DNA from: DATDIC01 sp963777625 | GTDB taxonomy: Bacteria; Pseudomonadota; Alphaproteobacteria; Acetobacterales; Acetobacteraceae | Direction of reading: 5' to 3' | NCBI GenBank assembly: GCA_963777625.1 | Contig: CAVZRO010000003.1 | Coordinates: forward strand, 310,001 to 374,000 | Length of the DNA stretch: 64,000 bases | Shown: one piece after another, positions 17,583 to 26,836 of the stretch | Layout: each line of letters opens with the position of its first letter | Position numbering within the stretch: the first letter of the stretch is position 1 | The notes under the pieces: generated by a model | Databases searched by the model: none | What the model was told of the DNA's origin: nothing | Seen by the model: the letters and a program-made list of their open reading frames with translations, nothing else | Made by a program: the position numbers and the translations under genes

Positions 17583-19226
17583 TTACTTGAATTCCGCCGG
17601 AATGATCTTGGCGAGTCCTTCTCCCCACGGCGTGTAGGGAAGGTTCGGGTGGGTCTTGAGTTCCTCGAAGAACCCGATGAGTACGGGATTGATGTAGACC
17701 GCGATCCACCCGTTGTCCTGGCCGGAATAGCGACCCGGCGAGGTCTGGCTGCCGTGCGTTGGTGCAGCCCCGTTGAACACCATGTCGTACGACTCGGCGG
17801 GGTCCCACCAGAGATTGTAAATCGACAACAGCTTCAGGGGTCTCTCTGGCCCAAGCCAGGAATCCTTCGCGGTAAACAGCCCCTTGTAGTTCTTGACGCG
17901 CAGCCCGCCGAATTCCAGGCCGTTGAAGTAGATGAAGGATTCGCGCTTGCCGGGCCCATTGCCCAGCAGCGAATCGCTCAGGTCGATGCCATCGAAAATG
18001 ATCGAGTTGCCGGTGTTGTCCTTCCATTCATGCGGCGGCGGCTCAAGACCGGCCAGCCGTGCGAAGGTCGGCCACCAGTCCATGTGGGAGAATATGTCCA
18101 TGTTGACGCTTCCGGGCTTGATATGCCCCGGCCACCAGGCGATCGCCGGTACGCGAAAGCCGCCCTCGAACGGGGTGCCCTTCGCGCCGCGAAACGGCGT
18201 GTAACCGGCGTCCGGCCACGCGTCGATCCACGCGCCGTTATCCGTCGTCCAGACCACCAGGGTGTTCTCGGCAATCCCAAGGTCGCGAATCGCCTGGACG
18301 ACCTGACCCGTGTTGTCGTCGAGTTCCATCAGCGCATCCAGATAGTTCCCGCCGCCGGGAGACTTTCCCCTCCAGCGTGGGGAGGGGTTGTTAGGGTTAT
18401 GCACCTTCTGGAAGCATAGGTACATGAAGAACGGATTTGGATCCTTCGCATGCGTCCTGATCCAGTCGATTGCTGTGGCCCTTATATTGTCGTCGCCCGT
18501 GGCGAGATCGTCGTAGGTGAATTCCTGCTTGGTCACTTTGGGCGGCTCGCCGGCCCGGCCTTCGAATTCAGACAGCACCGCGAGCTCTTTCCACGTCCGC
18601 ATGAAGTCAGGATCTTTCAGCGGGAAGTTCGGATGCAGTGCGGGGTCCGCATAGGCATAGACGCCGGCATAGTACGGTAGCATATGATACATCTCGTCGA
18701 AGCCGTTGGCGGTCGGGAAGTTCTTAGGCTTGTCGCCGAGATGCCATTTGCCGAGTTGCACGGTTCGGTAGCCCGCCTGCTTCAGGTGCTGGGCGATCGT
18801 GGGGGTCTGGTTGGTGAGGCCGTTGGGATCGCCGGGCGCCAGCACGCCGGACAGCGCGGTACGGATGGGAATCCGCCCGGTGATGAACGAAGCGCGTCCG
18901 GCCGTGCAGCTCGCCTGGCCATAATAGTTGACGAACCGCGTGCCTTCGGCGGCGAGCTGGTCGAGGTTGGGCGTCGGCGCGCCGCGCATCGCGCCGCCGC
19001 CATAGCTGCCGAGATCGCCCCAGCCGACATCGTCGGTCATGATCATGACGATGTTCGGCTTTCCACCTGAAGGCGTGGCTTGCTGAGGCGCCGGGAGCGG
19101 TGCCGCCTGAGGCGTTTGCGCCTGGGCGGATCGCAGCACGGCACCCGCGGCCATCGCGGCGCCGGTCCCCAGCAGCATGGCGCGGCGCTCCACACCGCTT
19201 TTTTGATCCTCGTCTTTACTCGTCAT
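17583..19226 (-). CDS. Arylsulfatase-type sulfatase, Tat/Sec exported
   Basis: A 547-residue alkaline-phosphatase-superfamily sulfatase that hydrolyses sulfate esters, probably in the periplasm. The N-terminus has twin arginines and a hydrophobic run (VERRAMLLGTGAAMAAGAVL). Metal ligands appear in IVMIMTDDVGWGDLG. The formylglycine site is SCTAGRASFITGR with Cys107, a C-x-A-x-R variant of the usual C-x-P-x-R. KWHLGD and TTDNGAW complete the active site. Around residue 290 NPNNPSPRWRGKSPGGG is coded by a GGGGA-rich imperfect palindrome (18364-18391) and may be an in-frame repeat. The substrate is unknown. It heads a minus-strand set with the HAD remnant and the barrel gene. Confidence 0.92.
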   Translation of the reverse strand: MTSKDEDQKSGVERRAMLLGTGAAMAAGAVLRSAQAQTPQAAPLPAPQQATPSGGKPNIVMIMTDDVGWGDLGSYGGGAMRGAPTPNLDQLAAEGTRFVNYYGQASCTAGRASFITGRIPIRTALSGVLAPGDPNGLTNQTPTIAQHLKQAGYRTVQLGKWHLGDKPKNFPTANGFDEMYHMLPYYAGVYAYADPALHPNFPLKDPDFMRTWKELAVLSEFEGRAGEPPKVTKQEFTYDDLATGDDNIRATAIDWIRTHAKDPNPFFMYLCFQKVHNPNNPSPRWRGKSPGGGNYLDALMELDDNTGQVVQAIRDLGIAENTLVVWTTDNGAWIDAWPDAGYTPFRGAKGTPFEGGFRVPAIAWWPGHIKPGSVNMDIFSHMDWWPTFARLAGLEPPPHEWKDNTGNSIIFDGIDLSDSLLGNGPGKRESFIYFNGLEFGGLRVKNYKGLFTAKDSWLGPERPLKLLSIYNLWWDPAESYDMVFNGAAPTHGSQTSPGRYSGQDNGWIAVYINPVLIGFFEELKTHPNLPYTPWGEGLAKIIPAEFK

Positions 19227-19339
19227 GAGTTTCTCTCCGGGTTCGACGTGGCCCTGGGAACATAACGAAATCCGCTGTGGTTCATGCCGCTTTCCCTGTC
19301 AATCATCCGCGAGTGCCGCGCCGCCGGCCGATAACGGCG

Positions 19340-19777
19340 GCGCAAGCTGCTGACCGGGGTGACCAAGTCGAACGCGCAACGCCACGCCATGGTGATGTGG
19401 GATGAGATCGCGGCCGAGGTGGCGCGCGACTTCGCAGACGTGACCTGGGACAAGATGCTGGTCGATGCGATGACGATGCGGATGGTCATGAAACCACAGA
19501 CGCTGGACACGATCGTGGCGACCAATTTGCACGCGGACATCCTGTCGGACCTCGCGGCGGCGCTGGCCGGTTCGCACGGCATTGCGCCGACCGCGAACAT
19601 CAACCGGGAACGTGTGGCGCCATCGATGTTCGAGCCGATCCATGGCTCGGCCTTCGATATCACCGGCCAAGGGCATCGCCAATCCGGTACCTGTACACGC
19701 CGGACCTGGGCGGTGAGGCCACTACGAAGCAGGTCACAGCGGCCGTGTGCGAGGCCCTGCGCCAGGCCAATGAGTGA
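19340..19777 (+). pseudogene. Partial duplicate of tartrate dehydrogenase
   Basis: From RKLLTGVTKSNAQRHAMV onward the translation matches residues 181-291 of the dehydrogenase at 15029 almost exactly, with nearly identical DNA. Close to TGQG the frame changes and about 90 bases of the parent (AAMMLEHLGEKPAADRLM and neighbours) are missing. The final TPDLGGEATTKQVTAAVCEALRQANE is recovered in another frame and the same stop is reached at 19777. The 5' half of the gene is absent. It is a dead fragment of a segmental duplication or of an old recombination product. Confidence 0.88.
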
Positions 19778-19944
19778 CCGCCAAGCTCCGCCGGAGGTCG
19801 CCAGAACGCCTTTTTGCGAAAACCCAACGGGCAGGTTGTGATTTCCTCTGTCACAGACACGTCGGGTGTTGATGTTGCGGACCGCAGGTAAAGCAGGCTC
19901 ACGTGCATCGAGCCCTGCCGCATGCCAACGATCGTGCGCGACTG

Positions 19945-20678
19945 CTATTCCGCGTCCGACGGAACCACGGCGGACATCCAGGTCAGGATCATGTCGGGTG
20001 TGTTGCCGTCGCGTATATCATAAAGCCTCTTCCCGTGGACCTGCACTCGACAGACGGTAAATGCGTCGGTGGGAGATCTGCTGTTATCGACAAGCACCGA
20101 CGCGTCTGCCACCTTAATCGCTTCCGAAATGGCCTTCTGTGTTCTCGGGAAGCGTTGCAGAAGCGTTGCGTCCTTCACCGCGTGTCCGCCGCTGGCAACG
20201 CGTGATTGAACCCTGAGTATCGATAACTCCGCGTTCGCCAGCCCGACAAACAGGAGCAGGACAAAATATCCCGCCCTTTGCATGTCTCTGATCAGGTCAA
20301 CTTTGGACTCGATTTTGCCATCGCTCGACGCCTTCCAATGGGAAAACACGGTCTCCATGGCGAAGGGAACCTTCGCTCCCATGGCATGACCGACAAAGGC
20401 CTGAACGCCCTGCTGGGCGACGGCCATCCAGCCACGATGGTTATCCCGTATATCTGCCGCCCAAGGGACCAAATGATTGCCCTGGGCTGGCTCGGGCAGG
20501 ATCGACAACATCATCCTGTCGGCATTTACCAGGGGTAACCGGAATTCACCTGCGAGGCGGCGGTACCACAGGGTGGACTTTCCGACCCATTGTGGCCCGC
20601 GAGAATTACGGCAAGCGGTTTGCTTGTTTCGACCTGAGCCTGACGAACTGCATCGATCGCATCAGCGAGCGAGGTCAA
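19945..20678 (-). pseudogene. Zeta toxin-like kinase, frameshifted in the P-loop
   Basis: The start is probably TTG at 20678, overlapping the stop of the upstream gene (TTGA). It reads LTSLADAIDAVRQAQVETSK, then a P-loop broken by one missing G at about 20583; restoring it gives GHNGSGKSTLWYRRL. The downstream frame continues LVNADRMMLSILPEP, PFAMETVFSHWKASS, VLLLFVGLANAELSILRVQSRVASGGH and VLVDNS, the order seen in zeta-toxin/PezT-like P-loop kinases of Gram-negatives (about 244 residues here). Zeta toxins phosphorylate UDP-activated sugars and block cell-wall synthesis. With the frameshift the toxin would be inactive. Base composition is lower in GC than its neighbours, suggesting acquisition. 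Confidence 0.78.
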
Positions 20679-21037
20679 TCCATTACCCTGAACCGCCCGT
20701 TTTCCAGCACGCCGTAGTCGACCTTGCCATTCAGCCTGCGGGCAAATCGCCCAGGCTTTTTTGTGTCGAGGTAGAACAAGGGCACGTTCTTCGTACGGGA
20801 AAGTTGTACTCCCTTGTGAGCAAGCTGGAACTTGGCTCGGTCCAGAGCTTCCGTGCTAAGGCTGACATTGTGATCTACTTGAGCCTTGGTCGGTTCCCGC
20901 ACCGATACGGTGACGCCACCAAATCTGATTTTTCGTTGTGCCGTGGTATCCCGATCAGCGGCAACCGGAGCGGTGTGCGACTCACGCCTGTCCGAAGCAA
21001 CCATTCCGACCTGCCGCTTTACGTCTACCTTGGCCAT
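20675..21037 (-). CDS. Small protein coupled to zeta-like toxin, possible antitoxin
   Basis: A 120-residue basic protein starting MAKVDVKRQVGMVASDRRES; a GTG at 21055 would add six residues. No family is recognised with certainty. The C-terminal part (VPLFYLDTKKPGRFARRLNGKVDYGVLENGRFRVMD) looks like a compact globular domain. Its stop overlaps the start of the zeta-like gene, the arrangement of toxin-antitoxin pairs in which the upstream partner is the antitoxin, so that role is inferred from position alone. Confidence 0.6.
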   Translation of the reverse strand: MAKVDVKRQVGMVASDRRESHTAPVAADRDTTAQRKIRFGGVTVSVREPTKAQVDHNVSLSTEALDRAKFQLAHKGVQLSRTKNVPLFYLDTKKPGRFARRLNGKVDYGVLENGRFRVMD

Positions 21038-21276
21038 TAAGGCGAAAATAGGCACGAATCAGGCGGATTGCCAACCGGGAGCGTTTGTCCGGTAAGCGCG
21101 CTGTCTCGCCGGGACATCCGGCAGAAGCCGTCGCCGCTGCTAAGTGAATCCACCCAGCCGGCGCCAGCGCTGACCAGTACCGCCCAGGCAAGGTTCCGCG
21201 GTTGCAATCGCCCACACTGGGGCCGCGGCCGGCCTCGAATCGTCGTTACAGCCCTTGTCCGGAGTAGCCCGCGCCC

Positions 21277-23388
21277 CTATTGCGCCAACCACCCCGCCAG
21301 GATCGCCAGCCACAGCAGCGCGACGATATTGGTGATCTTGATCATCGGGTTCACCGCCGGGCCCGCCGTATCCTTGTACGGATCGCCAACAGTATCGCCG
21401 GTCACGGCGGCCTTGTGCGCGTCGGATCCCTTGCCGCCGTAATTGCCTTCCTCGATGTATTTCTTCGCGTTGTCCCAGGCACCGCCGCCCGACGTCATGG
21501 AGATCGCCACGAACAGCCCTGTCACGATGGTCCCCAGCAGCATCGCACCCAGCGCGCTGAACGCCGCCACGCGGCCGCCAATGCCCCAGATGATCAGCCA
21601 CAGCACCACCGGCGCCAGCACCGGCAGCAACGACGGCACGATCATCTCGCGGATCGCCGCCTTGGTCAGCAAATCCACCGCGCGGCCATATTCCGGCTTT
21701 CCGGTGCCCTCCATGATGCCGGGGATTTCGCGGAACTGCCGGCGCACCTCCACCACCACGGCGCCCGCCGCGCGACCCACCGCGGTCATGCCCATCGCGC
21801 CGAACAGGTAGGGCATCATCCCGCCGATGAACAAGCCGATCACCACGTACGGGTCTTCCAACTGGAACGGCACCGTCAGTTTCGGGAAATAATGCTTCAG
21901 GTCCTGCGTATAGGCGGCGAACAACACCAGAGACGCCAGCCCCGCCGAGCCGATCGCATACCCCTTGGTGACCGCCTTCGTCGTGTTGCCCACCGCGTCC
22001 AGTGCATCGGTGGTCACCCGCACTTCGCGCGGCAACTCGGCCATCTCGGCGATGCCGCCCGCATTGTCGGTCACCGGACCGTAGGCATCCAGCGCGACGA
22101 TCATGCCGGCCAGCGCCAGCATGGTGGTGGCGGCGATCGCGATGCCGAACAGCCCCGCCATCAGGTACGACAGGATGATAGCGATGCAGATCGTGATCAC
22201 CGGCATGGCGGTCAATTCCATCGACACCGCCAGGCCCTGGATCACATTGGTGCCGTGCCCGGTGGTGGACGACAGCGCGATGCTGCGCACCGGCCGGTAT
22301 TCAGTCGAGGTGTAGAACTCGGTGATATAGACAAGGCTGCCGGTCAGCACGAGGCCGATGATCGCGCAGATGAACAGGTCGAACCCTGTCAGTGTGCCGC
22401 CGCCGATCAGCGCCAGTGGCGTGGTGAACCCGATGAACCAGGCAATGATAATGGCGATGCCAATCACCGACAGCGCGCCGGTGACCAGCAGCCCCTTGTA
22501 CAGCGCCTTCATGATCCCGTTGTCGGGTCCCAGCCGCACGAAATAGGTGCCGACGATGGAGGCCAGGATGCAGATCGCCCCGATCCCCAGCGGCACCATC
22601 AGCAGCGCATCGCGCGCCGGTGCAGCGAAGAAGATCGCTCCCAGCAGCATCGTGGCGACGATCGTTACCACGTAGGTCTCGAACAGGTCGGCCGCCATGC
22701 CGGCGCAGTCGCCCACATTGTCGCCCACGTTGTCGGCGATCACCGCCGGGTTGCGAGGATCGTCCTCGGGAATGCCGGCCTCTACCTTGCCGACCAGGTC
22801 GGCGCCGACGTCCGCACCCTTGGTGAAGATGCCGCCGCCCAGTCGCGCGAAGATGGAGATCAGAGAGCCGCCGAACCCCAGCGCCACCATCGCCTCCAGC
22901 ACACCGCGGAGATCGGTGTCGCTGATATTGGCGCCATAGCTGTTGCGCAGAATCAGGTAATAGATCGCCACCCCGAGCAGGCCGAGCCCGACCACCAGCA
23001 TGCCGGTCACCGCGCCCGCCTTGAAGGCGACGCCGAGCCCGGCCGCCAGCCCCTCGCGGGAGGCCTGCGCGGTGCGCACATTGGCGCGAACCGAAACGTT
23101 CATGCCGATATAGCCGGCGCACCCGGACAGCACCGCGCCGATGATGAAGCCGATCGCCACGTGCAAGCCGAGCGTGAAGCCCAGGAAGATCGCCACCAGC
23201 ACGCCGACCCCGGCGATGGTCGTATACTGGCGGTTCAGGTACGCCTGCGCGCCTTCGCGCACAGCGGCGGAAATCTCCTGCATGCGGGCGGACCCGGCAT
23301 CGGCGGCGAGCACCTCGCGACTGGTAACCAGGCCGTAGATCAACGCCAGCACGCCGCAGACGATGATCACGATATAAGCAAGTAGCAT
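21277..23388 (-). CDS. hppA: H+-translocating membrane pyrophosphatase
   Basis: The 703-residue protein has about sixteen membrane segments and couples hydrolysis of pyrophosphate to proton export. The substrate and Mg2+ site is in IPEDDPRNPAVIADNVGDNV and GDCAGMAADLFE. A second acidic cluster is VALDAYGPVTDNAGGIAEMA. GNTTKAVTKG carries the Lys that replaces Ala in potassium-dependent enzymes, so this is the K+-insensitive type. ENGINEERING of the ends is not needed: the ATG at 23388 gives the standard start MLLAYIVIIVCG. It stands alone, with a tRNA gene starting upstream on the other strand. Confidence 0.97.
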   Translation of the reverse strand: MLLAYIVIIVCGVLALIYGLVTSREVLAADAGSARMQEISAAVREGAQAYLNRQYTTIAGVGVLVAIFLGFTLGLHVAIGFIIGAVLSGCAGYIGMNVSVRANVRTAQASREGLAAGLGVAFKAGAVTGMLVVGLGLLGVAIYYLILRNSYGANISDTDLRGVLEAMVALGFGGSLISIFARLGGGIFTKGADVGADLVGKVEAGIPEDDPRNPAVIADNVGDNVGDCAGMAADLFETYVVTIVATMLLGAIFFAAPARDALLMVPLGIGAICILASIVGTYFVRLGPDNGIMKALYKGLLVTGALSVIGIAIIIAWFIGFTTPLALIGGGTLTGFDLFICAIIGLVLTGSLVYITEFYTSTEYRPVRSIALSSTTGHGTNVIQGLAVSMELTAMPVITICIAIILSYLMAGLFGIAIAATTMLALAGMIVALDAYGPVTDNAGGIAEMAELPREVRVTTDALDAVGNTTKAVTKGYAIGSAGLASLVLFAAYTQDLKHYFPKLTVPFQLEDPYVVIGLFIGGMMPYLFGAMGMTAVGRAAGAVVVEVRRQFREIPGIMEGTGKPEYGRAVDLLTKAAIREMIVPSLLPVLAPVVLWLIIWGIGGRVAAFSALGAMLLGTIVTGLFVAISMTSGGGAWDNAKKYIEEGNYGGKGSDAHKAAVTGDTVGDPYKDTAGPAVNPMIKITNIVALLWLAILAGWLAQ

Positions 23389-23564
23389 CCGGGAAGATTC
23401 CTTTGGTCAACCGGGTACGGCCATATCCCGCGCCCAAATCGGGCGTAGGAACGGCGGCGGCATGAAAAGCCGGCGCGATATGCCAGAACGGCGTGCGGCA
23501 GGCAAATCCGGTGACCGGCGCGGCTTGCATTGCAGGCCCGGGCTCTGCCACATCAGCCCGGCGT

Positions 23565-23638
23565 GCGCCTGTAGCTCAACTGGTTAGAGCGGGCCGCTCA
23601 TAACGGCTTGGTTGCGGGTTCGAGTCCTGCCGGGCGCA
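23565..23638 (+). tRNA. tRNA-Ile(CAT), lysidine type
   Basis: A complete cloverleaf of 74 nt. The acceptor stem is GCGCCTG with CGGGCGC, the D arm TAGCTCAACTGGTTAGA, the anticodon loop CTCATAA and the T arm GCGGGTTCGAGTCCTGC; the discriminator is A. CCA is not encoded (ACCG follows). The CTCATAA loop followed by CGGCTTGGTTGC matches ileX-type tRNAs, whose CAT anticodon is read as AUA after lysidine modification. Elongator tRNA-Met is the alternative. Confidence 0.85.
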
Positions 23639-23703
23639 CCGGAGAAGGTAAGCGTAGCATCGCGACGGTTGAAGAATCGCCGCAACACCCGCAGGAAGCA
23701 CGC

Positions 23704-24980
23704 ATGGATGTGCCCGCGGAGGATGCCCGCCCGACGTTGCTGAGAGATCGCCGGCTGTGGCTGATGGGATGCTACGGCTTCTTCTCCGGCCTTCCGCTGC
23801 CGCTGTCCGGCTTCACCTTTCGGCTGTGGCTCTCTGAAGGCGGGGTGTCGCTGGCGCTGATCGGCCTGACGGCGAATGTCGGGCTGGCTTATTCGCTGAA
23901 ATTCCTTTGGGCGCCGGTGCTGGACCAGGTGCGTGCGCCCTGGCCGTTCGGGCGGCTGGGCCGTCGACGTGGATGGCTGGCGACCATCCAGCCGCTGTTG
24001 GCGGTGTCAGCCGTGCTGCTTGCGCTGTCCGATCCGGTGCGGGCGCCCGCCTCGGCGATTGCTGCCGCGGGGCTGGTCGCGTTTCTGTCGGCCAGCCAGG
24101 ACATCGTCATCGATGCATGGCGCATCGAAACCTTTGCGCCACGTGCGCAGGGTGCCGCGATGGCGGCCTATGTGTGGGGATATCGGCTGGCGCTGCTGGT
24201 CTCGGGCGCCGGCGTCATCAAGGCCGCGGACAGTGTCGGCTGGCACGGGGCGCTGCTTGGCGTCGCGGTGTTGCTGGCGATCAGCCCACTGGTCACGCTG
24301 ATGGCGCCGGAGCCGCTGGTCGCCGTGCGGCGCGTCGCCGCTTCATTCACCGCGCGATTGACGCGGGCGGTGATTGACCCGCTGCGCGAGATCCTGACCC
24401 GCCCCGGGGCGCTGACCATCCTGGGCTTCGTCGCGCTGTTCAAGCTGGGCGAGGCGATGGCCGGCGTCATGACCGCGCCGTTCTACACCTCGCTGGGCTT
24501 CGACCGCGCCAGCATCGCGGTGGCGAATGGGCCGTTTTCCCTCGCCGCGACGTTTGCCGGCACCGCGCTCGGCGCTGGCTGGTGGCGCGGCTGGGCGTCG
24601 GTCGCGCGCTGCTTTGCACCGGCTGGGTGCAGACCGCGGCGATGGGGATGTATTTGCTGCTCGCCCGCTCGGCAGGGGAGCACCACATCCTGTTTGCCAC
24701 GGTGGTGACGGAGGCGTTCGCCGAGGGCATGGCCGACGCGGCGTTCATCACGTTTCTGTCGGGCCTGTGCTCGCCCGCCTTTGCGGCGACGCAGTACGCG
24801 CTGCTGTCGTCGCTGGCGGCCATCGCGCTGCGCACGGTGGGCGGGTTCTCCGGGTTCCTGGCACAGGCGACCGGTTGGACGCTGTTCTATGGGCTGACCA
24901 TGTTCGCGGCACTCCCGGCGATGCTGCTGATGCTCCGCCTGTTGCGGCGCTATCCGCCGCCGGAGCGCGCGACGGCTTGA
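23704..24980 (+). pseudogene. AmpG-like MFS permease, frameshifted
   Basis: The corrected product is about 425 residues with twelve membrane segments. The start (LLRDRRLWLMGCYGFFSGLP, GFTFRLWLSEGGVSLALIG) and AFLSASQDIVIDAWRIET are characteristic of AmpG, the inner-membrane importer of anhydro-muropeptides in cell-wall recycling. At about 24573 one base is missing; adding a G to CTCGGCGCTGGCTGG restores GGWLVARLGVGRALLCTGWVQ, and the rest, ending at 24980, fits the family. As written the product loses the last third of its helices and would not work. Confidence 0.85.
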
Positions 24981-25054
24981 TCGTGGAGACGGGCAAACCG
25001 GGAGCGATCGGTGGGCGTTGTGGCACCTGAACGCAAACGAACGAGAGAGAATCA

Positions 25055-25282
25055 ATGAAGAGTCTGATTGCAGCAGCGGCTGTTCTGGCTTTTTCCGGCG
25101 GGGTGGCCTCGGCCGGATGCCTGACCGGGGCGGCTGTCGGCGCCGTGGTCGGCCATGAGGCCGGGCACCATGCGGTGCTGGGCGGCGCCGCGGGGTGCGC
25201 CGTTGGCCACCATGAGGCCTCGGTCAAGAAGAAAGACGAACAGAAGCAGGCGCAGAAGTCGGATCAAAAGTCGACCGACTGA
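25055..25282 (+). CDS. Small secreted glycine-zipper-like protein
   Basis: A 75-residue product with a strong signal peptide (MKSLIAAAAVLAFSGG, cleavage after ASA). It is followed by GCLTGAAVGAVVGHEAGH and a second Gly/Ala/His stretch, then a Lys/Gln/Asp-rich tail (KKKDEQKQAQKSDQKSTD). The two small-residue repeats resemble glycine-zipper segments of envelope proteins; the two Cys could pair. No function is known. It stands alone between the AmpG-like and DUF2272 genes. Confidence 0.75.
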   Translation: MKSLIAAAAVLAFSGGVASAGCLTGAAVGAVVGHEAGHHAVLGGAAGCAVGHHEASVKKKDEQKQAQKSDQKSTD

Positions 25283-25301
25283 TGGTTTGAAGGTTGGACG
25301 C

Positions 25302-26171
25302 TTAGCGCATCTCGTTAGACGCGACTGGCGTTGCCGCTTGCGGCGCCGGCGGCGCGACCAGGAGGCGGAGCACAACCAGCCACGGGTACCGCGTATCCAG
25401 TACCTGCCCATCCGGCGTGGCGAGCTTGCCGTCCGGCGTGACCGGAACGTGCTTCAGCGTGACCGCATCATCGACGTTGCCGCCGACGACCGAGATTTGG
25501 CCCGGGTGCGTGGCGACGACGATATCGCAATGGGCAGGGAAATGCGGCGCCGGCAGCTCGTCGTAGGTGATTGGCCGGCGTGTGCAACTCATGCAGATGA
25601 GATCGCCGGGCTGCGGGGCGTAGTCAGTGAGGCGTTCGGCGGTGATTGCCCAGGCCTTGGTTTGACCCATTGCCTGCTCCGTGGCGGCATCGATGTAGTC
25701 GGAATGCGCCTCGGAATATGGGAACAGTGGCCCGGCGCCGGCAATCCTCATTACATATGATATGAACGCGGCGGACCAGGCGTAATCGTAGTCGATATTG
25801 GCCGCGAATACCTGGCCATCCGCGTCGTGCATGCCGGTCCAGGCGGATTCCTTTGAGCCTGGCGTCATGCCGATCCACCAGTATTCGCCGACGCGTTGCC
25901 ACAGGCCCGCCTCGCGCTCGGGCTTGTCCTCCGGCAGCGGGGGCGGCCGCGTGCCGGGTGGGTCATCGTCGACCGGCTGACCGAACAGACGCCATTCGCG
26001 CAAGGCGATCCCGACCACCGAGGCGCGCGACAGCGGCTCATACGGCACGGTGGCGAAGGGCGGGGCATTGGCGCTGGCCGACGGCGTCGGGTGCGGCACG
26101 TTTTTTTGCGACCGTGGTCCCGCACAGGCCGCAAGCAAGGCGAACGTGGCCAGCACAAGCCATTTCGGCAT
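25302..26171 (-). CDS. DUF2272 domain lipoprotein
   Basis: A 289-residue lipoprotein: the signal MPKWLVLATFALLAAC has a clean lipobox (LAAC). A low-complexity spacer is followed by the DUF2272 domain from about residue 55: ALREWRLFGQPVDD, VGEYWWIGM, AWSAAFISYVMRIAGAG, SEAHSDYIDAA, YAPQPGDLICM and HCDIVVAT. The Ser/Ala-His pattern resembles CHAP/NlpC-like papain-fold enzymes, with Ala/Ser where a catalytic Cys might be expected, so hydrolase activity is uncertain. Its ATG overlaps the stop of the amino acid ABC permease by one base, so it is translated with that operon. Confidence 0.85.
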   Translation of the reverse strand: MPKWLVLATFALLAACAGPRSQKNVPHPTPSASANAPPFATVPYEPLSRASVVGIALREWRLFGQPVDDDPPGTRPPPLPEDKPEREAGLWQRVGEYWWIGMTPGSKESAWTGMHDADGQVFAANIDYDYAWSAAFISYVMRIAGAGPLFPYSEAHSDYIDAATEQAMGQTKAWAITAERLTDYAPQPGDLICMSCTRRPITYDELPAPHFPAHCDIVVATHPGQISVVGGNVDDAVTLKHVPVTPDGKLATPDGQVLDTRYPWLVVLRLLVAPPAPQAATPVASNEMR

Positions 26172-26836
26172 CAGCGAGCTCCTGCGACGGCGCGGTTTTC
26201 CAGCCGGCTCAGCAGCCGGACGGCCGGCCAGAGCAGCAGGAAATAGATGATCGCGGCGGCGACGATCGGGGTGGGATTGTAGGTGACGCTCTGCGCCTGC
26301 CGCGCCTGGTACAGCAGTTCCGGCAACGCGACCACGCTGGCGATCGAGGTCAGCTTCACCACTTCCAGCGAATTGGACAGCAGGTCCGGCAGCACGTTGC
26401 GCACCGCCTGCGGCAGTACCACGTGCCGCATCGCCTGAAGCTGCGACAGGCCGGTGCTGCGCGCGGCTTCCATCTGTCCGGCCGGCACGCTTTCAATGCC
26501 GGCGCGCAGGATCTCGCCGTAATAGGCGCCGGTGTTCAGGAAGAAGGCGATCGCCACACAGCCGAAAGCGCCCAGCTCGATGCCGGCAAACGGCAGGCCC
26601 GCATACAGAAAGATCAGCAGCACCAACGGCGGCAGGGCGCGAAAGAAATCCACCCAGGCGATCAGCGACCAGCGCACCAGCTTATGGCGGTTGGTGGACA
26701 GCAGCGCGAGCAGGATACCGCCGAAGAACCCGAGCGGCACCACCACGACCGACAGCGCGGCGGTCACCAACAGCCCGTGCAGCAGGATCGGCCAGGCCGC
26801 GGCGATGATCTGCACATTGAAAAAGGTGGCGATCAT
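26171..26836 (-). CDS. Polar amino acid ABC transporter permease (second)
   Basis: A 221-residue inner-membrane permease of the HisMQ/GlnP type. It has five hydrophobic segments and the EAA loop EAARSTGLSQLQAMRHVVLP that contacts the ATPase. The start MIATFFNVQIIAAAWPILL at 26836 overlaps the preceding permease stop as ATGA. It forms a heterodimer with that permease; together with the binding protein and ATPase genes upstream it would import polar or acidic amino acids. The frame is open far upstream, but that extension is the shadow of the other permease. Confidence 0.92.
   Translation of the reverse strand: MIATFFNVQIIAAAWPILLHGLLVTAALSVVVVPLGFFGGILLALLSTNRHKLVRWSLIAWVDFFRALPPLVLLIFLYAGLPFAGIELGAFGCVAIAFFLNTGAYYGEILRAGIESVPAGQMEAARSTGLSQLQAMRHVVLPQAVRNVLPDLLSNSLEVVKLTSIASVVALPELLYQARQAQSVTYNPTPIVAAAIIYFLLLWPAVRLLSRLENRAVAGAR

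Noticed and set aside
21280..23385. A 701-codon open frame on the plus strand opposite hppA
   Set aside because: It is a composition-driven antisense frame, rich in His/Arg/Gln/Asp with no domain, while the minus strand encodes a perfect membrane pyrophosphatase.
23565..23638. Elongator tRNA-Met as the identity of the CAT-anticodon tRNA
   Set aside because: The anticodon-stem and variable-loop pattern (CGGCTTGGTTGC) is closer to ileX-type tRNA-Ile; the alternative is kept as a caveat.
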